Source: Afipia sp.
GTDB taxonomy: Bacteria; Pseudomonadota; Alphaproteobacteria; Rhizobiales; Xanthobacteraceae
Assembly: GCA_016201045.1 (NCBI GenBank)
Contig: JACQDM010000008.1
Coordinates: forward strand, 310,001-374,000
Length of the DNA: 64,000 nt
Reading direction: 5' to 3'
In this document: piece after piece, positions 1-10,000 of the stretch
Layout: every line of letters begins with the position of its first letter
How positions within the stretch are numbered: position 1 is the first letter of the stretch
Notes under the pieces: generated by a model
Database searches by the model: none
What the model was told of the DNA's origin: nothing
Seen by the model: the letters and a program-made list of their open reading frames with translations, nothing else
Made by a program: the position numbers and the translations under genes

Positions 1-144
1 CGGAAATCCGAACAGGAAGCGGATATGCGTTGCGCCGAGCGTACCAAGAGTTGCGGTCAGTCCGCGCTGCATCGCATTGCGCACGACCTGCCCCGCCGCC
101 CCCATCACGGTGAATGGAATCCAGAGCCAGATGAAAGGTGTCAT
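1..144 (-). CDS. DMT-family (EamA) transporter, 3' part cut by window edge
   Basis: The first 48 codons of an inner-membrane drug/metabolite transporter are visible, starting at ATG 144-142. The sequence opens with a hydrophobic helix (TPFIWLWIPFTVMGAAGQ), then RNAMQR, then a GTLGATHIRFLFGFP segment; this order is typical of rhizobial EamA permeases. The gene lies 85 bases downstream of ubiG on the same strand and may share its transcript. No good ribosome site precedes the ATG. The frame stays open for 12 codons upstream to a TGA, so a non-ATG start is possible. Substrate unknown. Confidence 0.7.
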   Translation of the reverse strand, partial: MTPFIWLWIPFTVMGAAGQVVRNAMQRGLTATLGTLGATHIRFLFGFP

Positions 145-229
145 AAACGTCGGGAGGAAGGAGAGCGATAGAGCCAGAAATCACTAGCGCGGCATAGGCG
201 TCAACCAGCGCACATACATGCCAGCGATG

Positions 230-970
230 CTAGATCGCCGCTTCAGCGATGACCATGTAATTTACATCCATATCGGACGATAGAAGCCATTTGTCGGCGA
301 GCGGATTGTAAATCACACCGGACTGCTCGGTGATTTCAAGTTTGTTGCGTGAGAAATATTGCTCAAGCTCTTTCGGCGTGACGAACTTGTCCCATTCATG
401 CGTGCCCCGCGGCAACCAACGCAGCACATATTCTGCCCCAACGATGGCCAGCGCGAAGCCCTTCCACGTGCGATTGATCGTCGAGACCAGCATCAGGCCG
501 TCGGGCTTCATCAAACCCGCGCAGCGATCCAGAAACGCGCCGACGCTCACGACATGCTCGACGACTTCCATCGCCAGCACGATGTCGAATTTATCGTCGC
601 TCATCTCTTCGATGGTCGTGCAGCGATAGTCGATTGTAAGTCCCGATTTCGACGCGTGCAGCTTCGCTACTTCGATATTGGTCGCAGAGGGATCGACGCC
701 AACAATCTGCGCGCCGAGTCGCGTCAGGGGCTCGCACAGAAGTCCCGCGCCACAGCCGATGTCGAGCATGCGTAACCCGGACAGGCAATCAAGTTTCTTC
801 GGATCACGGTCGAACTTGCGACAAGCCGCGTCGCGAATATAGGAAAGCCGCAGCGGATTGATCGCGTGCAGCGGCTTCATCTTGCCGTTGGGGTCCCACC
901 ATGTCTCCGACAGTTTGGAGAACTTGGCGACCTCGGCGGGATCGACTGTGGATGCGTTGGCTGTGTTCAT
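230..970 (-). CDS. ubiG: Ubiquinone biosynthesis 3-O-methyltransferase UbiG
   Basis: A 246-residue class I SAM-dependent methyltransferase. UbiG carries out both O-methylations of ubiquinone synthesis, acting on hydroxylated polyprenyl-phenol intermediates. The SAM site LDIGCGAGLL is near residue 69, with the acidic residue of motif II in VGVDPS about 20 residues on. The N-terminal FSKLSETWWDPNGKMKPLHAINPLR is characteristic of UbiG (WWDP...LH.INP). Length matches the family (about 240-250). It starts 1 base after the stop of the upstream PH-domain gene, so the two are almost certainly co-transcribed. Confidence 0.96.
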   Translation of the reverse strand: MNTANASTVDPAEVAKFSKLSETWWDPNGKMKPLHAINPLRLSYIRDAACRKFDRDPKKLDCLSGLRMLDIGCGAGLLCEPLTRLGAQIVGVDPSATNIEVAKLHASKSGLTIDYRCTTIEEMSDDKFDIVLAMEVVEHVVSVGAFLDRCAGLMKPDGLMLVSTINRTWKGFALAIVGAEYVLRWLPRGTHEWDKFVTPKELEQYFSRNKLEITEQSGVIYNPLADKWLLSSDMDVNYMVIAEAAI

Positions 971-971
971 T

Positions 972-1421
972 TTACTGCGTGGTGATGTGATTGCGGAATT
1001 CGATCGGAGAGCCGATGAATTTGATGATTTCCTTGCCCTCGCCGACGCCGCGTATCGTCACGTCGCCCCAGCCGAAAATCCGTCCCGGAATGCTTTGGTC
1101 GACATCGACGCTTTCGACTTTATCCAGACTCATCTCGAAGGTGCGGCGCTTGATGAAGCCTTCCTTGTGGACCACGCGCATGTTGGTGACATCGGTTTCG
1201 GTGGTCCAGCGCTGAAACCACGCGCGCAACACCAGCACCAATCCGATCACCGCGAACACTGCACTGCCAATTAGCAAGGGCGGCATCAATCCCACCGCGA
1301 CGAAACAGCCAGCCGCCGCAAGCCAGCATAGAATGGCGGGCAGGTAGATAATGCCGTGCAAGGTCGTCGAATACAGCACCTTTTCGCCGGGCTGCAGGAT
1401 TTGATCGATATAACGCGCCAT
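972..1421 (-). CDS. PH-domain (bPH_2/YdbS-like) membrane protein
   Basis: A 149-residue protein with a short N-terminal segment (QILQPGEKVLYSTTLH), two adjacent membrane helices at about residues 23-68, and a C-terminal beta-rich bacterial PH domain. The ending GRIFGWGDVTIRGVGEGKE followed by a short strand is typical of bPH_2 (formerly DUF304) proteins. Function is unknown; members are thought to be membrane-anchored scaffolds. It is first in a minus-strand group with ubiG, 1 base apart. The intergenic region up to lysC (1422-1560) must hold its promoter; no clear motif was recognised there. Confidence 0.85.
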   Translation of the reverse strand: MARYIDQILQPGEKVLYSTTLHGIIYLPAILCWLAAAGCFVAVGLMPPLLIGSAVFAVIGLVLVLRAWFQRWTTETDVTNMRVVHKEGFIKRRTFEMSLDKVESVDVDQSIPGRIFGWGDVTIRGVGEGKEIIKFIGSPIEFRNHITTQ

Positions 1422-1560
1422 TTTGGCCCTCGATGATCGGCGGAAGCGTGTTGCCTGCCCCCGACTGCGTGGGTATGTATAGCCGCCTTTTCAGGGCTGC
1501 GCTGCATTTTGCGTAACCCCGAGATCAGAACAATTTGACGAACGGGACAGCGCCGACGCT

Positions 1561-2811
1561 ATGGGCCGCCTTGTGATGAAATTCGGCGGCACGTCCGTCG
1601 CGAACATCGAACGCATCAAAAACGTTGCGCTTCACGTTAAGCGCGAGGTTGATGCCGGCCATGACGTCGCCGTTGTTGTCTCCGCTATGTCGGGCAAGAC
1701 CAACGAACTTGTTGCTTGGGCGACCGAGACGTCACCTCTTCACGATGCGCGCGAGTACGACGCCATCGTTGCCTCGGGCGAGCAGGTCACCTCTGGACTT
1801 CTTGCGATTGCCTTACAGACGCTCGGAATCCAAGCGCGCTCGTGGCAAGGCTGGCAGATCCCGATCCACACCAGCGAAGCGCATGCCTCCGCGCGCATCA
1901 CCGGCGTTGACGGCGAAGAGATCATCAAGCGCTTCAAGGAACGCAAGGAAGTTGCAGTCATTGCCGGGTTCCAAGGCATTCACAAGACAACGGGGCGTAT
2001 CACTACGCTCGGGCGCGGTGGTTCGGACACGTCAGCCGTAGCCATCGCCGCTGCCATTCATGCTGACCGCTGTGACATCTATACCGACGTCGATGGCGTC
2101 TACACCACCGACCCGCGCGTTGTGCCGAAGGCGAAGCGACTCGCAAAGGTCGCGTTCGAGGAAATGCTGGAGATGGCTTCGCTCGGTGCGAAGGTGCTTC
2201 AGGTTCGTTCCGTCGAGCTCGGCATGGTGCATAACGTTCCCGTGTTCGTGCGCTCGAGTTTCGACAAGCCCGAAGATATCGACCCGCGCGGCACGCCGCC
2301 GGGCACGCTGATCTGCAGCGAGGAGGAAATCATGGAAAGCCAAGTTGTTACCGGCATCGCCTTCTCTAAGGATGAAGCACAGATTTCCATTCGCAACATT
2401 CAGGACAAGCCGGGCGTGGCGGCCGCGATCTTCGGTCCGCTTGCGGACGCCTCGATCAACGTCGACATGATCGTGCAGAACGTCTCCGAGGACGGCACCA
2501 CCGATCTGACCTTCACCGTGCCCGCGTCCGAATTTCCGCGCGCCAGGGAAACCATCGTCAAGGCCCAGTCGAAGATCGGCTACGCCAAGCTCGACACCGC
2601 AACCGATGTCGCCAAAGTCTCCGTCATCGGCATCGGCATGCGCAGCCACGCCGGTGTAGCGGCGCAGGCGTTCGCTGCCCTCGCCGAGCGCAACATCAAC
2701 ATCCGCGCGATCACGACCTCCGAAATCAAATTCTCGCTGCTGATCGACGCGGCTTACACAGAACTTGCGGTGCGCACGCTGCATACACTGTACGGACTGG
2801 ATCAGGCCTGA
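1561..2811 (+). CDS. lysC: Aspartate kinase
   Basis: A 416-residue monofunctional aspartokinase that phosphorylates L-aspartate, the first step toward lysine, threonine, methionine and diaminopimelate. The kinase domain opens with VMKFGGTSVANIERI. The nucleotide/aspartate region contains TLGRGGSDTSAVAIAAA near residues 150-165. Two ACT regulatory domains occupy the C-terminal third (from about residue 265), as expected for a feedback-inhibited enzyme. Length agrees with other alphaproteobacterial enzymes (about 410-420). The ATG is used although the upstream ribosome site is weak. The marC-like gene follows within 16 bases. Confidence 0.97.
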   Translation: MGRLVMKFGGTSVANIERIKNVALHVKREVDAGHDVAVVVSAMSGKTNELVAWATETSPLHDAREYDAIVASGEQVTSGLLAIALQTLGIQARSWQGWQIPIHTSEAHASARITGVDGEEIIKRFKERKEVAVIAGFQGIHKTTGRITTLGRGGSDTSAVAIAAAIHADRCDIYTDVDGVYTTDPRVVPKAKRLAKVAFEEMLEMASLGAKVLQVRSVELGMVHNVPVFVRSSFDKPEDIDPRGTPPGTLICSEEEIMESQVVTGIAFSKDEAQISIRNIQDKPGVAAAIFGPLADASINVDMIVQNVSEDGTTDLTFTVPASEFPRARETIVKAQSKIGYAKLDTATDVAKVSVIGIGMRSHAGVAAQAFAALAERNINIRAITTSEIKFSLLIDAAYTELAVRTLHTLYGLDQA

Positions 2812-2827
2812 CGAAACGGAGTTCGCA

Positions 2828-3484
2828 TTGAACGGTGCCGTCAACGCATTCTTGCTGGTCTATGCGGCACTCTTCCCGATCGTCAATCCGGTCGGGTCTG
2901 CTCCGATTTTTCTTCGTCTGACAATGCCGTATGCCGTCGATGCCCGCGCCTCTCTGGCACTCGGCGTCGCCCGCAATAGTTTTCTATTGTTACTGGGGTC
3001 GCTGCTAGTCGGCTCTCACGTGCTGGAATTTTTTGGGATCACCCTGCCCGTCGTGCGCATCGCAGGCGGACTCGTCGTGGCAGCGTTCGGCTGGCAACTG
3101 CTCCATGCCGGCGAAGAACCGGACGACAAACGTAGCGCGGCCACCTCACCGCCTGCGGCCTCAACCGAAACATTTTATCCGCTGACGATGCCGCTGACTG
3201 TTGGACCCGGCTCGATATCGGTGGCAGTCACACTGGGAAGCCAGCGCCCAGTCGCCGCAGACAGCGTCGCTGACCTAGCGCTTCTTGGCGGCGGAGCCAT
3301 TGCCGGTATCGCGGCGATTTCGGTCACGATTTATGTCTGTTATCGCTTCGCCGGAAATCTGGTTGCAGCTCTTGGTGAGCGTGGAACGAGCGTCGTGATG
3401 CGTCTGTCGGCGTTCATACTGTTCTGCATCGGAATTCAGATCGTCTGGAACGGCTACAGCACGCTCGTTCATTCCGCGAACTAG
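2828..3484 (+). CDS. MarC-family integral membrane protein
   Basis: A 218-residue membrane protein with about six hydrophobic segments and the MarC-family opening (FLLVYAALFPIVNPVGSAPIF). MarC proteins were once linked to multiple antibiotic resistance, but their function remains unknown. TTG at 2828 is chosen as start: a purine-rich site (ACGGAG, 2816-2821) lies 6 bases upstream. An ATG at 2765 is in frame but would overlap the end of lysC with a non-hydrophobic, non-family leader. The gene follows lysC closely and may be co-transcribed. Confidence 0.85.
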   Translation: MNGAVNAFLLVYAALFPIVNPVGSAPIFLRLTMPYAVDARASLALGVARNSFLLLLGSLLVGSHVLEFFGITLPVVRIAGGLVVAAFGWQLLHAGEEPDDKRSAATSPPAASTETFYPLTMPLTVGPGSISVAVTLGSQRPVAADSVADLALLGGGAIAGIAAISVTIYVCYRFAGNLVAALGERGTSVVMRLSAFILFCIGIQIVWNGYSTLVHSAN

Positions 3485-3624
3485 GCTACGAGGACTCCAA
3501 ACTGGCGGCATCCAGACAACGTGGGGCGAGGTTTTCCACCGGACGTTTGGCAGGTCTTTTGCTTGGCAAAACGAGCCTCAATTCGATATAGCCTCCATCA
3601 GAGGCAGTTAAAGGAAGTCAACGG

Positions 3625-5892
3625 ATGCGGAGCGCGCTGGGCGGCCCCCGCGTCTTGCTGAGACGGCTCCGCGAGACGATGGCCGAACAGGTCAGCGCTC
3701 AGGAGCGCCTCGACAAGATCGTGGTACTCATCGCCGCCAACATGGTGGCGGAGGTCTGTTCGACCTACGTGCTGCGCGTTGATAACACGCTCGAACTCTA
3801 TGCCACCGAAGGCTTGAACCGCAACGCCGTCCACCAAACGGTTCTGAACGCGCATGAGGGCCTCGTCGGTCTTGTCGCCTCGGAAGCGACACCGCTGAAT
3901 CTTTCCAACGCCCAGTCGCATCCGGCGTTCTCGTATCGGCCGGAAACCGGCGAAGAAATTTATCATTCCTTCCTTGGCGTGCCGATTTTGCGCTCCGGCA
4001 ACACGCTTGGCGTTCTTGTCGTGCAGAACCGCGCGCATCGAACCTATGTCGAAGAAGAAGTCGAGGCGCTGCAGACGACCGCGATGGTACTCGCGGAAAT
4101 GATCGCGTCCGGCGAGTTGTCGTCGATCGCAAAGCCCGGTGCGGAGCCAGCCGCGCGTCATTCGCTGCACAAGACGGGGGCTGTACTCTCGGACGGAATC
4201 GCTCTCGGCCACGTCGTTCTGCACGAACCGCGCGTCGTCATCACCAACTACATCGCTGAAGATCTGCCGAAGGAGCTCAAGCGCCTTGACGCGGCAGTTG
4301 CGAAATTGCGGGCTGATCTGGATCGCATGCTCGAGCGCGGCGATGTCGCCGACGGTGGCGAACATCGCGACGTGCTCGAAGCCTACCGGATGTTCGCCAA
4401 CGATCAGGGCTGGCAGCACAAACTGCATGAGGCCGTCGCAACCGGCTTGACGGCCGAAGCCGCCGTCGAGCGTGTGCAATCCGACACCCGCGCGCGCATG
4501 CTGCGCTCGACCGATCCATATTTGCGCGATCGTTTGCACGACCTTGAAGATCTCGGCCATCGCCTGATGCGCCAGCTCGTCGGTCAAGATCATGCACCAT
4601 CGCGCGAGCAACTGCCCGACAACGCCATTCTGATCGCCCGTTCGATGGGTCCGGCGGCGCTGCTCGACTACGACAAAAAACGTTTGCGCGGCCTCGTCCT
4701 TGAAGAGGGAACCGCCAATTCGCACGTCTCAATTGTCGCACGCGCGCTCGGCATCCCCGCCGTCGGAGAGGTGCCGAACGCCGCCGGCCTTGCCGATCCG
4801 GGCGACGCGATCATCGTCGATGGCACATCAGGCTCGATCTACATTCGGCCCTCGCAGGAAATCCAGTCGGCCTATGCCGAACGTGTAAGGTTCAGGGCGC
4901 GGCGTCAGGAGCAGTACCGCGAGCTGCGCGACAAGCCCTGCGTGACGAAGGATGGACAACCGATCGATCTGATGATCAATGCTGGTCTCGTGATCGACCT
5001 GCCGCACATCGACGATACGGGATCGTCTGGTATCGGTCTGTTCAGAACAGAATTGCAGTTCATGGTCGGTCAAAGTTTGCCACGCACCAGCGAACAGCTT
5101 GCACTTTATCGGGCTGTACTGGACGCCGCAGGCGATAAGCCAGTGACGTTCCGAACGCTCGACATCGGCGGCGACAAGGCGTTGCCGTATATGGACACCA
5201 TCATCGAAGAAAATCCGGCGCTCGGCTGGCGTGCCATTCGGCTTGGTCTTGATAGACCCGGGCTACTACGCGGGCAAATCCGTGCACTACTACGCGCCGC
5301 CTCAGGTCGCTATCTGCGTGTGATGTTCCCGATGATTTCGCAGGTCGACGAATTCGATCAGGCCAAACTCGTCATCGAGCGCGAATTGACATATTTGCGC
5401 CAGCACGGTCACACGCTCCCGGAGCGCATCGATGTTGGAACGATGGTCGAAGTCCCCGCGCTACTCTATCAGATGGACGAATTGCTCAAACGGGTCGATT
5501 TCATTTCTGTCGGCTCTAATGACCTGTTTCAGTTTCTGTTCGCGGTCGATCGCGGCAATTCCCGGGTGACCGATCGCTTCGATACGCTGTCCGCTCCCAT
5601 TTTGCGAGCGCTGCGCGAGATTGCAACGAAAGCGAATGCTGCTAAGAAAAGTGTATCTTTGTGCGGCGAAATGGCGTCGCAGCCGCTCGGCGCGCTTGCG
5701 CTCGTCGCACTCGGCTATCGCTCGCTGTCACTTTCGGCCACGGCGCATGGACCTGTTAAGGCGCTGATCCTCGATCTCGATGCGAAAAAAGCTCAGGCGA
5801 TGATAACGCCGCTACTTGATGCGCCCGCAGGAAGTATATCGATCCGGGCAAAACTGATGGAATTTGCCGAGACCGAAGGGCTTTCGCTTTAG
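3625..5892 (+). CDS. ptsP: PEP-protein phosphotransferase of the nitrogen PTS (EI-Ntr)
   Basis: A 755-residue enzyme I paralogue that takes phosphate from phosphoenolpyruvate and passes it to NPr, feeding the regulatory nitrogen PTS. An N-terminal GAF domain (about 1-170) is the signal-input domain absent from sugar-PTS enzyme I. The phosphorylated histidine is in [12 protein letters not shown] (His367). The C-terminal PEP-binding barrel includes [21 protein letters not shown] and SLCGEMAS. The start has a good ribosome site (AAGGAAG, 3611-3617). It precedes prfA-prmC, a common order in this group. The length fits EI-Ntr (about 750). Confidence 0.96.
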   Translation: MRSALGGPRVLLRRLRETMAEQVSAQERLDKIVVLIAANMVAEVCSTYVLRVDNTLELYATEGLNRNAVHQTVLNAHEGLVGLVASEATPLNLSNAQSHPAFSYRPETGEEIYHSFLGVPILRSGNTLGVLVVQNRAHRTYVEEEVEALQTTAMVLAEMIASGELSSIAKPGAEPAARHSLHKTGAVLSDGIALGHVVLHEPRVVITNYIAEDLPKELKRLDAAVAKLRADLDRMLERGDVADGGEHRDVLEAYRMFANDQGWQHKLHEAVATGLTAEAAVERVQSDTRARMLRSTDPYLRDRLHDLEDLGHRLMRQLVGQDHAPSREQLPDNAILIARSMGPAALLDYDKKRLRGLVLEEGTANSHVSIVARALGIPAVGEVPNAAGLADPGDAIIVDGTSGSIYIRPSQEIQSAYAERVRFRARRQEQYRELRDKPCVTKDGQPIDLMINAGLVIDLPHIDDTGSSGIGLFRTELQFMVGQSLPRTSEQLALYRAVLDAAGDKPVTFRTLDIGGDKALPYMDTIIEENPALGWRAIRLGLDRPGLLRGQIRALLRAASGRYLRVMFPMISQVDEFDQAKLVIERELTYLRQHGHTLPERIDVGTMVEVPALLYQMDELLKRVDFISVGSNDLFQFLFAVDRGNSRVTDRFDTLSAPILRALREIATKANAAKKSVSLCGEMASQPLGALALVALGYRSLSLSATAHGPVKALILDLDAKKAQAMITPLLDAPAGSISIRAKLMEFAETEGLSL

Positions 5893-5954
5893 CGGGTTGC
5901 TTGCAAACAACGCTTCAAGCCGTCTTTCCCTATTCGCGATTCGAGATTCCATTG

Positions 5955-7037
5955 ATGTCTCTACCTGAAACCAAACTCGATACGTTGCTCGCCCGCCACG
6001 CCTCGCTGGAAGCCGAGTTGCTGGGTCAGGTCAGTTCGGAAACCTATGTCCGCATCACACGTGAGCTGAGCGAATTGACGCCCGTCGCAAATGCGGTGAA
6101 GGCTTATCGCGCCGCGGCAAAAGAAATCGCCGATCTCGACGCAATGATAGCCGACAGCAAGACAGACTCCGACATGCGCGCGATGGCCGAGTCTGAACGG
6201 CCACAACTTAATGAGCGCCGCGACCGACTAGTTCAAGAAATTCGTGTCGCGCTTTTGCCAAAGGACGCGATGGACGAGCGCAATGTCATGCTGGAAATAC
6301 GTGCCGGCACTGGCGGCGACGAAGCATCGTTGTTCGCAGGCGACCTTTTTCGAATGTATGAGCGCTTTGCGGCGCTGCAGGGCTGGAAGGTTGAGTTGAT
6401 TTCCGCAAGCGAAGGCACAATGGGTGGCTACAAGGAAATCGTTGCCGAAGTGAAGGGGCGCGCCGCCTATGCCAAGCTGAAGTTCGAATCGGGCACCCAT
6501 CGCGTTCAGCGCGTGCCCAATACGGAAACCCAGGGCCGAATTCACACGTCCGCAGCGACCGTCGCCGTTTTGCCGGAAGCTGAGGAGATCGACGTCGATG
6601 TCAAACAGGACGACCTGCGCATCGAGACCATGCGCGCGCAGGGCGCCGGGGGTCAGCACGTCAACAAGACCGAGTCCGCAATCCGCATCACGCATATCCC
6701 AACCGGCATCGTCGTCAATATGCAGGACAGTCGCTCACAACACAAAAATCGCGCGTCAGCAATGAATATTCTCCGCTCTCGCATTTATGACGCGGAGCGT
6801 CAGCGCATCGATGCCGCTCGCTCAGCAGAGAGAAAGGGTCAAGTCGGTTCCGGCGACCGCTCCGAACGAATCCGCACTTACAATTTTCCGCAGGGGCGCG
6901 TTACCGATCACCGCATCAACCTGACGCTTTATAAGCTGCCGCAGGTCATTTCCGGCGAGGCACTTGGCGAACTGATCGACGCGCTCACGACCGAACATCA
7001 GGCAACACAACTCGCCGAACAGGGCAGCTCCGCATGA
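5955..7037 (+). CDS. prfA: Peptide chain release factor 1
   Basis: RF1 recognises UAA and UAG and triggers release of the finished peptide. The catalytic GGQ lies in [16 protein letters not shown] and the tail carries [20 protein letters not shown] 5955 gives 360 residues, the usual RF1 length, and the normal beginning ([12 protein letters not shown]). An in-frame TTG at 5901 would add 18 residues without family resemblance. Its stop overlaps the start of prmC by four bases (ATGA), so the two are translationally coupled; PrmC methylates the glutamine of this GGQ motif. Confidence 0.97.
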   Translation: MSLPETKLDTLLARHASLEAELLGQVSSETYVRITRELSELTPVANAVKAYRAAAKEIADLDAMIADSKTDSDMRAMAESERPQLNERRDRLVQEIRVALLPKDAMDERNVMLEIRAGTGGDEASLFAGDLFRMYERFAALQGWKVELISASEGTMGGYKEIVAEVKGRAAYAKLKFESGTHRVQRVPNTETQGRIHTSAATVAVLPEAEEIDVDVKQDDLRIETMRAQGAGGQHVNKTESAIRITHIPTGIVVNMQDSRSQHKNRASAMNILRSRIYDAERQRIDAARSAERKGQVGSGDRSERIRTYNFPQGRVTDHRINLTLYKLPQVISGEALGELIDALTTEHQATQLAEQGSSA

Positions 7038-7909
7038 AGCCGTTGAGCGGCTTGAGCGTTGATGCCGCGCGACGCGAGGTTGCGGCGCGGCTCAGGTCGG
7101 CTGGAATAGAAACGCCTGAACTGGATGCGCGTCTCCTGATTGGAGCCGCTCTTCGACTGGATCATACCGGCCTCGCTGCGCAGGCCCGCCGGGAAATTAC
7201 GTCGGGTGAATCAGCCACGGTCGAGGATTTCGTATCGCGAAGGCTAGTCCGCGAGCCAATCGCCCGCATCATCGGATATAGGGAATTCTGGGGGCGCGAT
7301 TTTCGAGTTACCGACGCGACGCTTGTACCCCGACCTGAAACCGAAGCGGTCGTCGCCGCTGCGTTGAGTTTCCTTCACGTCCATCAGCGATCTTCTGGAG
7401 AAACTGTAATCGCGGATATCGGGACGGGCTCAGGTGCGATCTTGCTTTCGCTGCTGTCGGAACTGCCGAATGCACGCGGCGTCGGCGTCGATATCAGCGA
7501 CGAAGCTTTGGAGATCGCGCGCGCAAATTTCGAAAGACTCGACCTTGGTGACCGCGCTCAGTTCATGACATCCAACTATGGAGCAAATCTGTCGGGGCCA
7601 TTCGACGTAATCGTTTCGAATCCACCCTACGTCGCCTCTCGCGATATCGAACACCTCGCGCCTGACGTACGCGACTACGATCCCCGTTTGGCGCTTGATG
7701 GCGGCAACGATGGCCTCGATGCGTACCGCATTATTGCTCCACAGGCGCAACAACTGCTTCGCACCGAAGGCGCACTGATCGTCGAGATCGGGCACGATCA
7801 GGCAACCGGAGTTTCCGAAATTTTCGCTGCCGCCAAGCTGACTGTTCAGGGGGCACCACAGCTCGATTTGTCAGGTACCCAGCGCGTGATCACAGCAGTA
7901 AAACCCTGA
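7034..7909 (+). CDS. prmC: Release factor glutamine methyltransferase
   Basis: A 291-residue SAM-dependent enzyme that N5-methylates the GGQ glutamine of RF1 and RF2. The SAM-binding motif [13 protein letters not shown] is near residue 125 and the substrate-binding NPPY motif is in [12 protein letters not shown] near residue 200. The N-terminal helical domain (about 1-90) is the substrate-recognition part. The start codon overlaps the prfA stop (ATGA), the standard arrangement. A short inverted repeat follows the stop. Confidence 0.96.
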   Translation: MKPLSGLSVDAARREVAARLRSAGIETPELDARLLIGAALRLDHTGLAAQARREITSGESATVEDFVSRRLVREPIARIIGYREFWGRDFRVTDATLVPRPETEAVVAAALSFLHVHQRSSGETVIADIGTGSGAILLSLLSELPNARGVGVDISDEALEIARANFERLDLGDRAQFMTSNYGANLSGPFDVIVSNPPYVASRDIEHLAPDVRDYDPRLALDGGNDGLDAYRIIAPQAQQLLRTEGALIVEIGHDQATGVSEIFAAAKLTVQGAPQLDLSGTQRVITAVKP

Positions 7910-7914
7910 TATTT

Positions 7915-7942
7915 AAGAGGTTAATGGCCCAAAAAACCTCTT
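7915..7942 (+). terminator. Hairpin after prmC, possible weak terminator
   Basis: An 8-base perfect inverted repeat (AAGAGGTT and AACCTCTT) with a 12-base loop starts 5 bases after the prmC stop. No T-tract follows, so rho-independent termination is uncertain. Confidence 0.4.
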
Positions 7943-8364
7943 GGAATATGGCTTCGGAACGACTACGTTCCGGCCACAACATCGGTTCAGGGTCTTGGCT
8001 CCCGTCTAAGGAATACGGGCTTTAGCCAGAGGTCTCGTCAGAGATCCCCGCCGGATGAAAGGTTCCGACAAGGCTGGTCAGTCGAGCGCGATAGCTACCG
8101 AAGCTGCGCTGCTTAAGACCGCGATGCGAACGAGAGCACAGATTGCGCTTGAGCACCTAAACTGAGTTTTAAGCCTGCAATGGCAGGCGAATCCGATCCG
8201 GCTCTGAGGGCAGTTGCCCTTGGGCATTTGGAGAACGCGTAGTTGTTGAACGCGACGTACGGCAAACCTGAATCGAAGCTGGGCAACGCTGCGTTTCGCA
8301 CGTTGGCGAATCGTTGCGCCCGGCACCTCGATCATCACGATCCTGAATCGGTAGAAGGCACGAA
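7943..8364 (+). other. Hairpin-rich non-coding stretch upstream of the DUF4167 gene
   Basis: No convincing gene is present in these 420 bases. Short hairpins follow one another: CGGAACG/CGTTCCG (7955-7972); a nested TGGCT-CCCGT/ACGGG-AGCCA stem (7996-8028); GGTCTC/GAGATC with one wobble pair (8031-8046); GCCTGC/GCAGGC with an AATG loop (8173-8188); AGGGC/GCCCT with an AGTT loop (8207-8220). It could be an RNA gene or a structured 5' leader. I do not recognise it as tmRNA, 6S, SRP or RNase P RNA. Confidence 0.4.
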
Positions 8365-9081
8365 ATGAGAAACGGTCCGAACAACAACAAGCGTATGCGT
8401 AACCGCAACAACAATAACAATCACAACAACAACCGGCGTGGGCAAAACCCGATGACGCGGGTTTTCGAATCCAACGGGCCGGACATCAAAATTCGCGGAA
8501 CCGCGTCGCACGTTGCTGAGAAGTATGTGCAGTTGGCGCGCGATGCTCGCACCTCTGGCGATCCCGTCGCGGCAGAGAATTACTATCAGCACGCCGAGCA
8601 TTATTTCCGTCTGATTGCCGCAGCACAGGAGCAATTCCGCCAAAGCCAACCGCAGCAGATGCCGCGCCCGGAAGGCGAAGCCAATCCGGCGCAGACCGAT
8701 GACGGCGATGAGGGCGAGAGCTTCTCGAATTTCGGACAGGAGCCGGGTTTCGCGCCACAGCCTCAGCAGCAGCAACCGCAATTCCAGCAGCGTGATTCAC
8801 AACCTTACCAGCAGCGCGATCACCAGCAGCACCGCGACTCAAATCGCGAACAGCGCGACCATCGACCGCAGAATCAACCGTCGACGCAGCCCGTCAGCGA
8901 CGATGTTGACCGCCTGCCGTCATTCATCACCGGCGGTGCGCAGCCTCAGCCGAATGGCAACGGGCTCGAATCGAATGAAGATCGCTTCAACAATCGCCGT
9001 CGGCGGCGCCCGCACGGCCCGCGTCCTGAAGGTCAGCCGACCACAGCTCCGGGTGACGAATTCGGCTCGGGCAGCGAATAA
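8365..9081 (+). CDS. DUF4167 protein, Asn/Arg-rich head and Gln-rich tail
   Basis: A 238-residue alphaproteobacterial protein. The first 30 residues are almost only Asn, Arg and Gly. A conserved helical core at about residues 30-95 (FESNGPDIKIRGTASHVAEK, then HAEHYFRLIAAAQEQ) is the DUF4167 domain. The remaining 140 residues are low-complexity, rich in Gln, Pro, Asp and Arg, and end in a basic patch (NNRRRRRPHGPR). The composition suggests a disordered nucleic-acid-binding protein, but this is inference and no function is established. The ribosome site AGAAGG precedes the ATG. It sits directly after prfA-prmC, as in relatives. Confidence 0.88.
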   Translation: MRNGPNNNKRMRNRNNNNNHNNNRRGQNPMTRVFESNGPDIKIRGTASHVAEKYVQLARDARTSGDPVAAENYYQHAEHYFRLIAAAQEQFRQSQPQQMPRPEGEANPAQTDDGDEGESFSNFGQEPGFAPQPQQQQPQFQQRDSQPYQQRDHQQHRDSNREQRDHRPQNQPSTQPVSDDVDRLPSFITGGAQPQPNGNGLESNEDRFNNRRRRRPHGPRPEGQPTTAPGDEFGSGSE

Positions 9082-9108
9082 CATCGCTTCAATCCCGCGC
9101 AATCTAAA

Positions 9109-9860
9109 CTAACTGGACGCTTTCTCGTCGAATTGCGAGGTCGTCGGAACCAGCACCGGCTCCATTGTCGGCATCAACCGGGTTCGTTCCCGATGTGCCG
9201 GTATTGCGCGATAGACCTGCTTGCTGGCTTCCACGATATGGACGCCCGCAAATGGCGACGACACTGCCGCGCTAATTTTTTCCCATGCCATGGCTGACCG
9301 CAAAATCCAGCCGCCCTGGATTGGCGGCATGTAGAGCGCTTCTCCCCACGCTGTGGGCGTGAACCAAGTCTGCCGCAGCAGCTGCGTGATCTGCGATCGC
9401 GAATAAGGACGACCGTGACCGAAGGCGTTGTGTCGGTTCGCGTCCACACGCCGCGACGATTGGGGACGATCGCCATCATCCGCCCTGCCGGAGCCAGCAC
9501 GCGCCATACCTCCCGCAGCAACGCCTCCGGATCGTCGGAAATTTCCACAGCGTGGACCAGTATGATTCGGTCAACCGCCGCATCCGGAAGCGGCATCAGA
9601 TATTGGTCCACAAGTGCCGCAAGCGTCGGACGCGCTGTTGGCCACTTCAGAACGCCCTGCGCAGCCGGCATGAAAGCGATACACCGCTCCGCATCCTCGC
9701 GAAACAATCCCAGATACGGCGTCGGATAACCCACGCCGAGCACGCGCATGCTATCGGCGTTCGGCCAGTGCTTGCGTATGCCGCGATTGATCAATCGGCG
9801 CGCGACAACGCCGAGACGCTGCGAGTAGAAATTCCTCAAGTCGATGACATCAATCGTCAT
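9109..9860 (-). pseudogene. SAM-dependent methyltransferase gene with a one-base deletion
   Basis: Read on the minus strand from ATG 9860 (MTIDVIDLRNFY), the frame encodes a class I methyltransferase up to NRRGVWTRTDTTP, then loses resemblance. The sequence resumes one frame over as FGHGRPYSRSQITQLLR and runs to a TAG at 9111-9109. One base is missing near 9421-9428, where ACGCCTTCGG replaces an expected ACGCCNTTCGG. The restored protein would be about 250 residues, the usual size. There is no slippery heptamer, so programmed frameshifting is unlikely; either a recent inactivation or a sequencing error fits. The gene is divergent from gloB, an arrangement common in this group. Confidence 0.75.
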
Positions 9861-10000
9861 GATGGCGATCATAACACGATGCGGCGCAAGGATGGAGCTA
9901 TGCCACCAACCAATTCGACCTGATCGATATTGCGTTAACACGTGTTTCACTGATCGCAGTGGACATGCTAACTTCACGAAATTCGTGGAATGGAGACGTC

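Noticed and set aside
7955-7980. EcfG promoter starting at GGAAC 7956
   Set aside because: The nearest GTT-type -10 element is 22 bases away, outside the 16-18 base spacing; the site is better explained as one arm of an inverted repeat.
9415-9435. Programmed ribosomal frameshift in the methyltransferase gene
   Set aside because: No slippery heptamer, downstream pseudoknot or stimulating ribosome site is visible; deletion or error is simpler.
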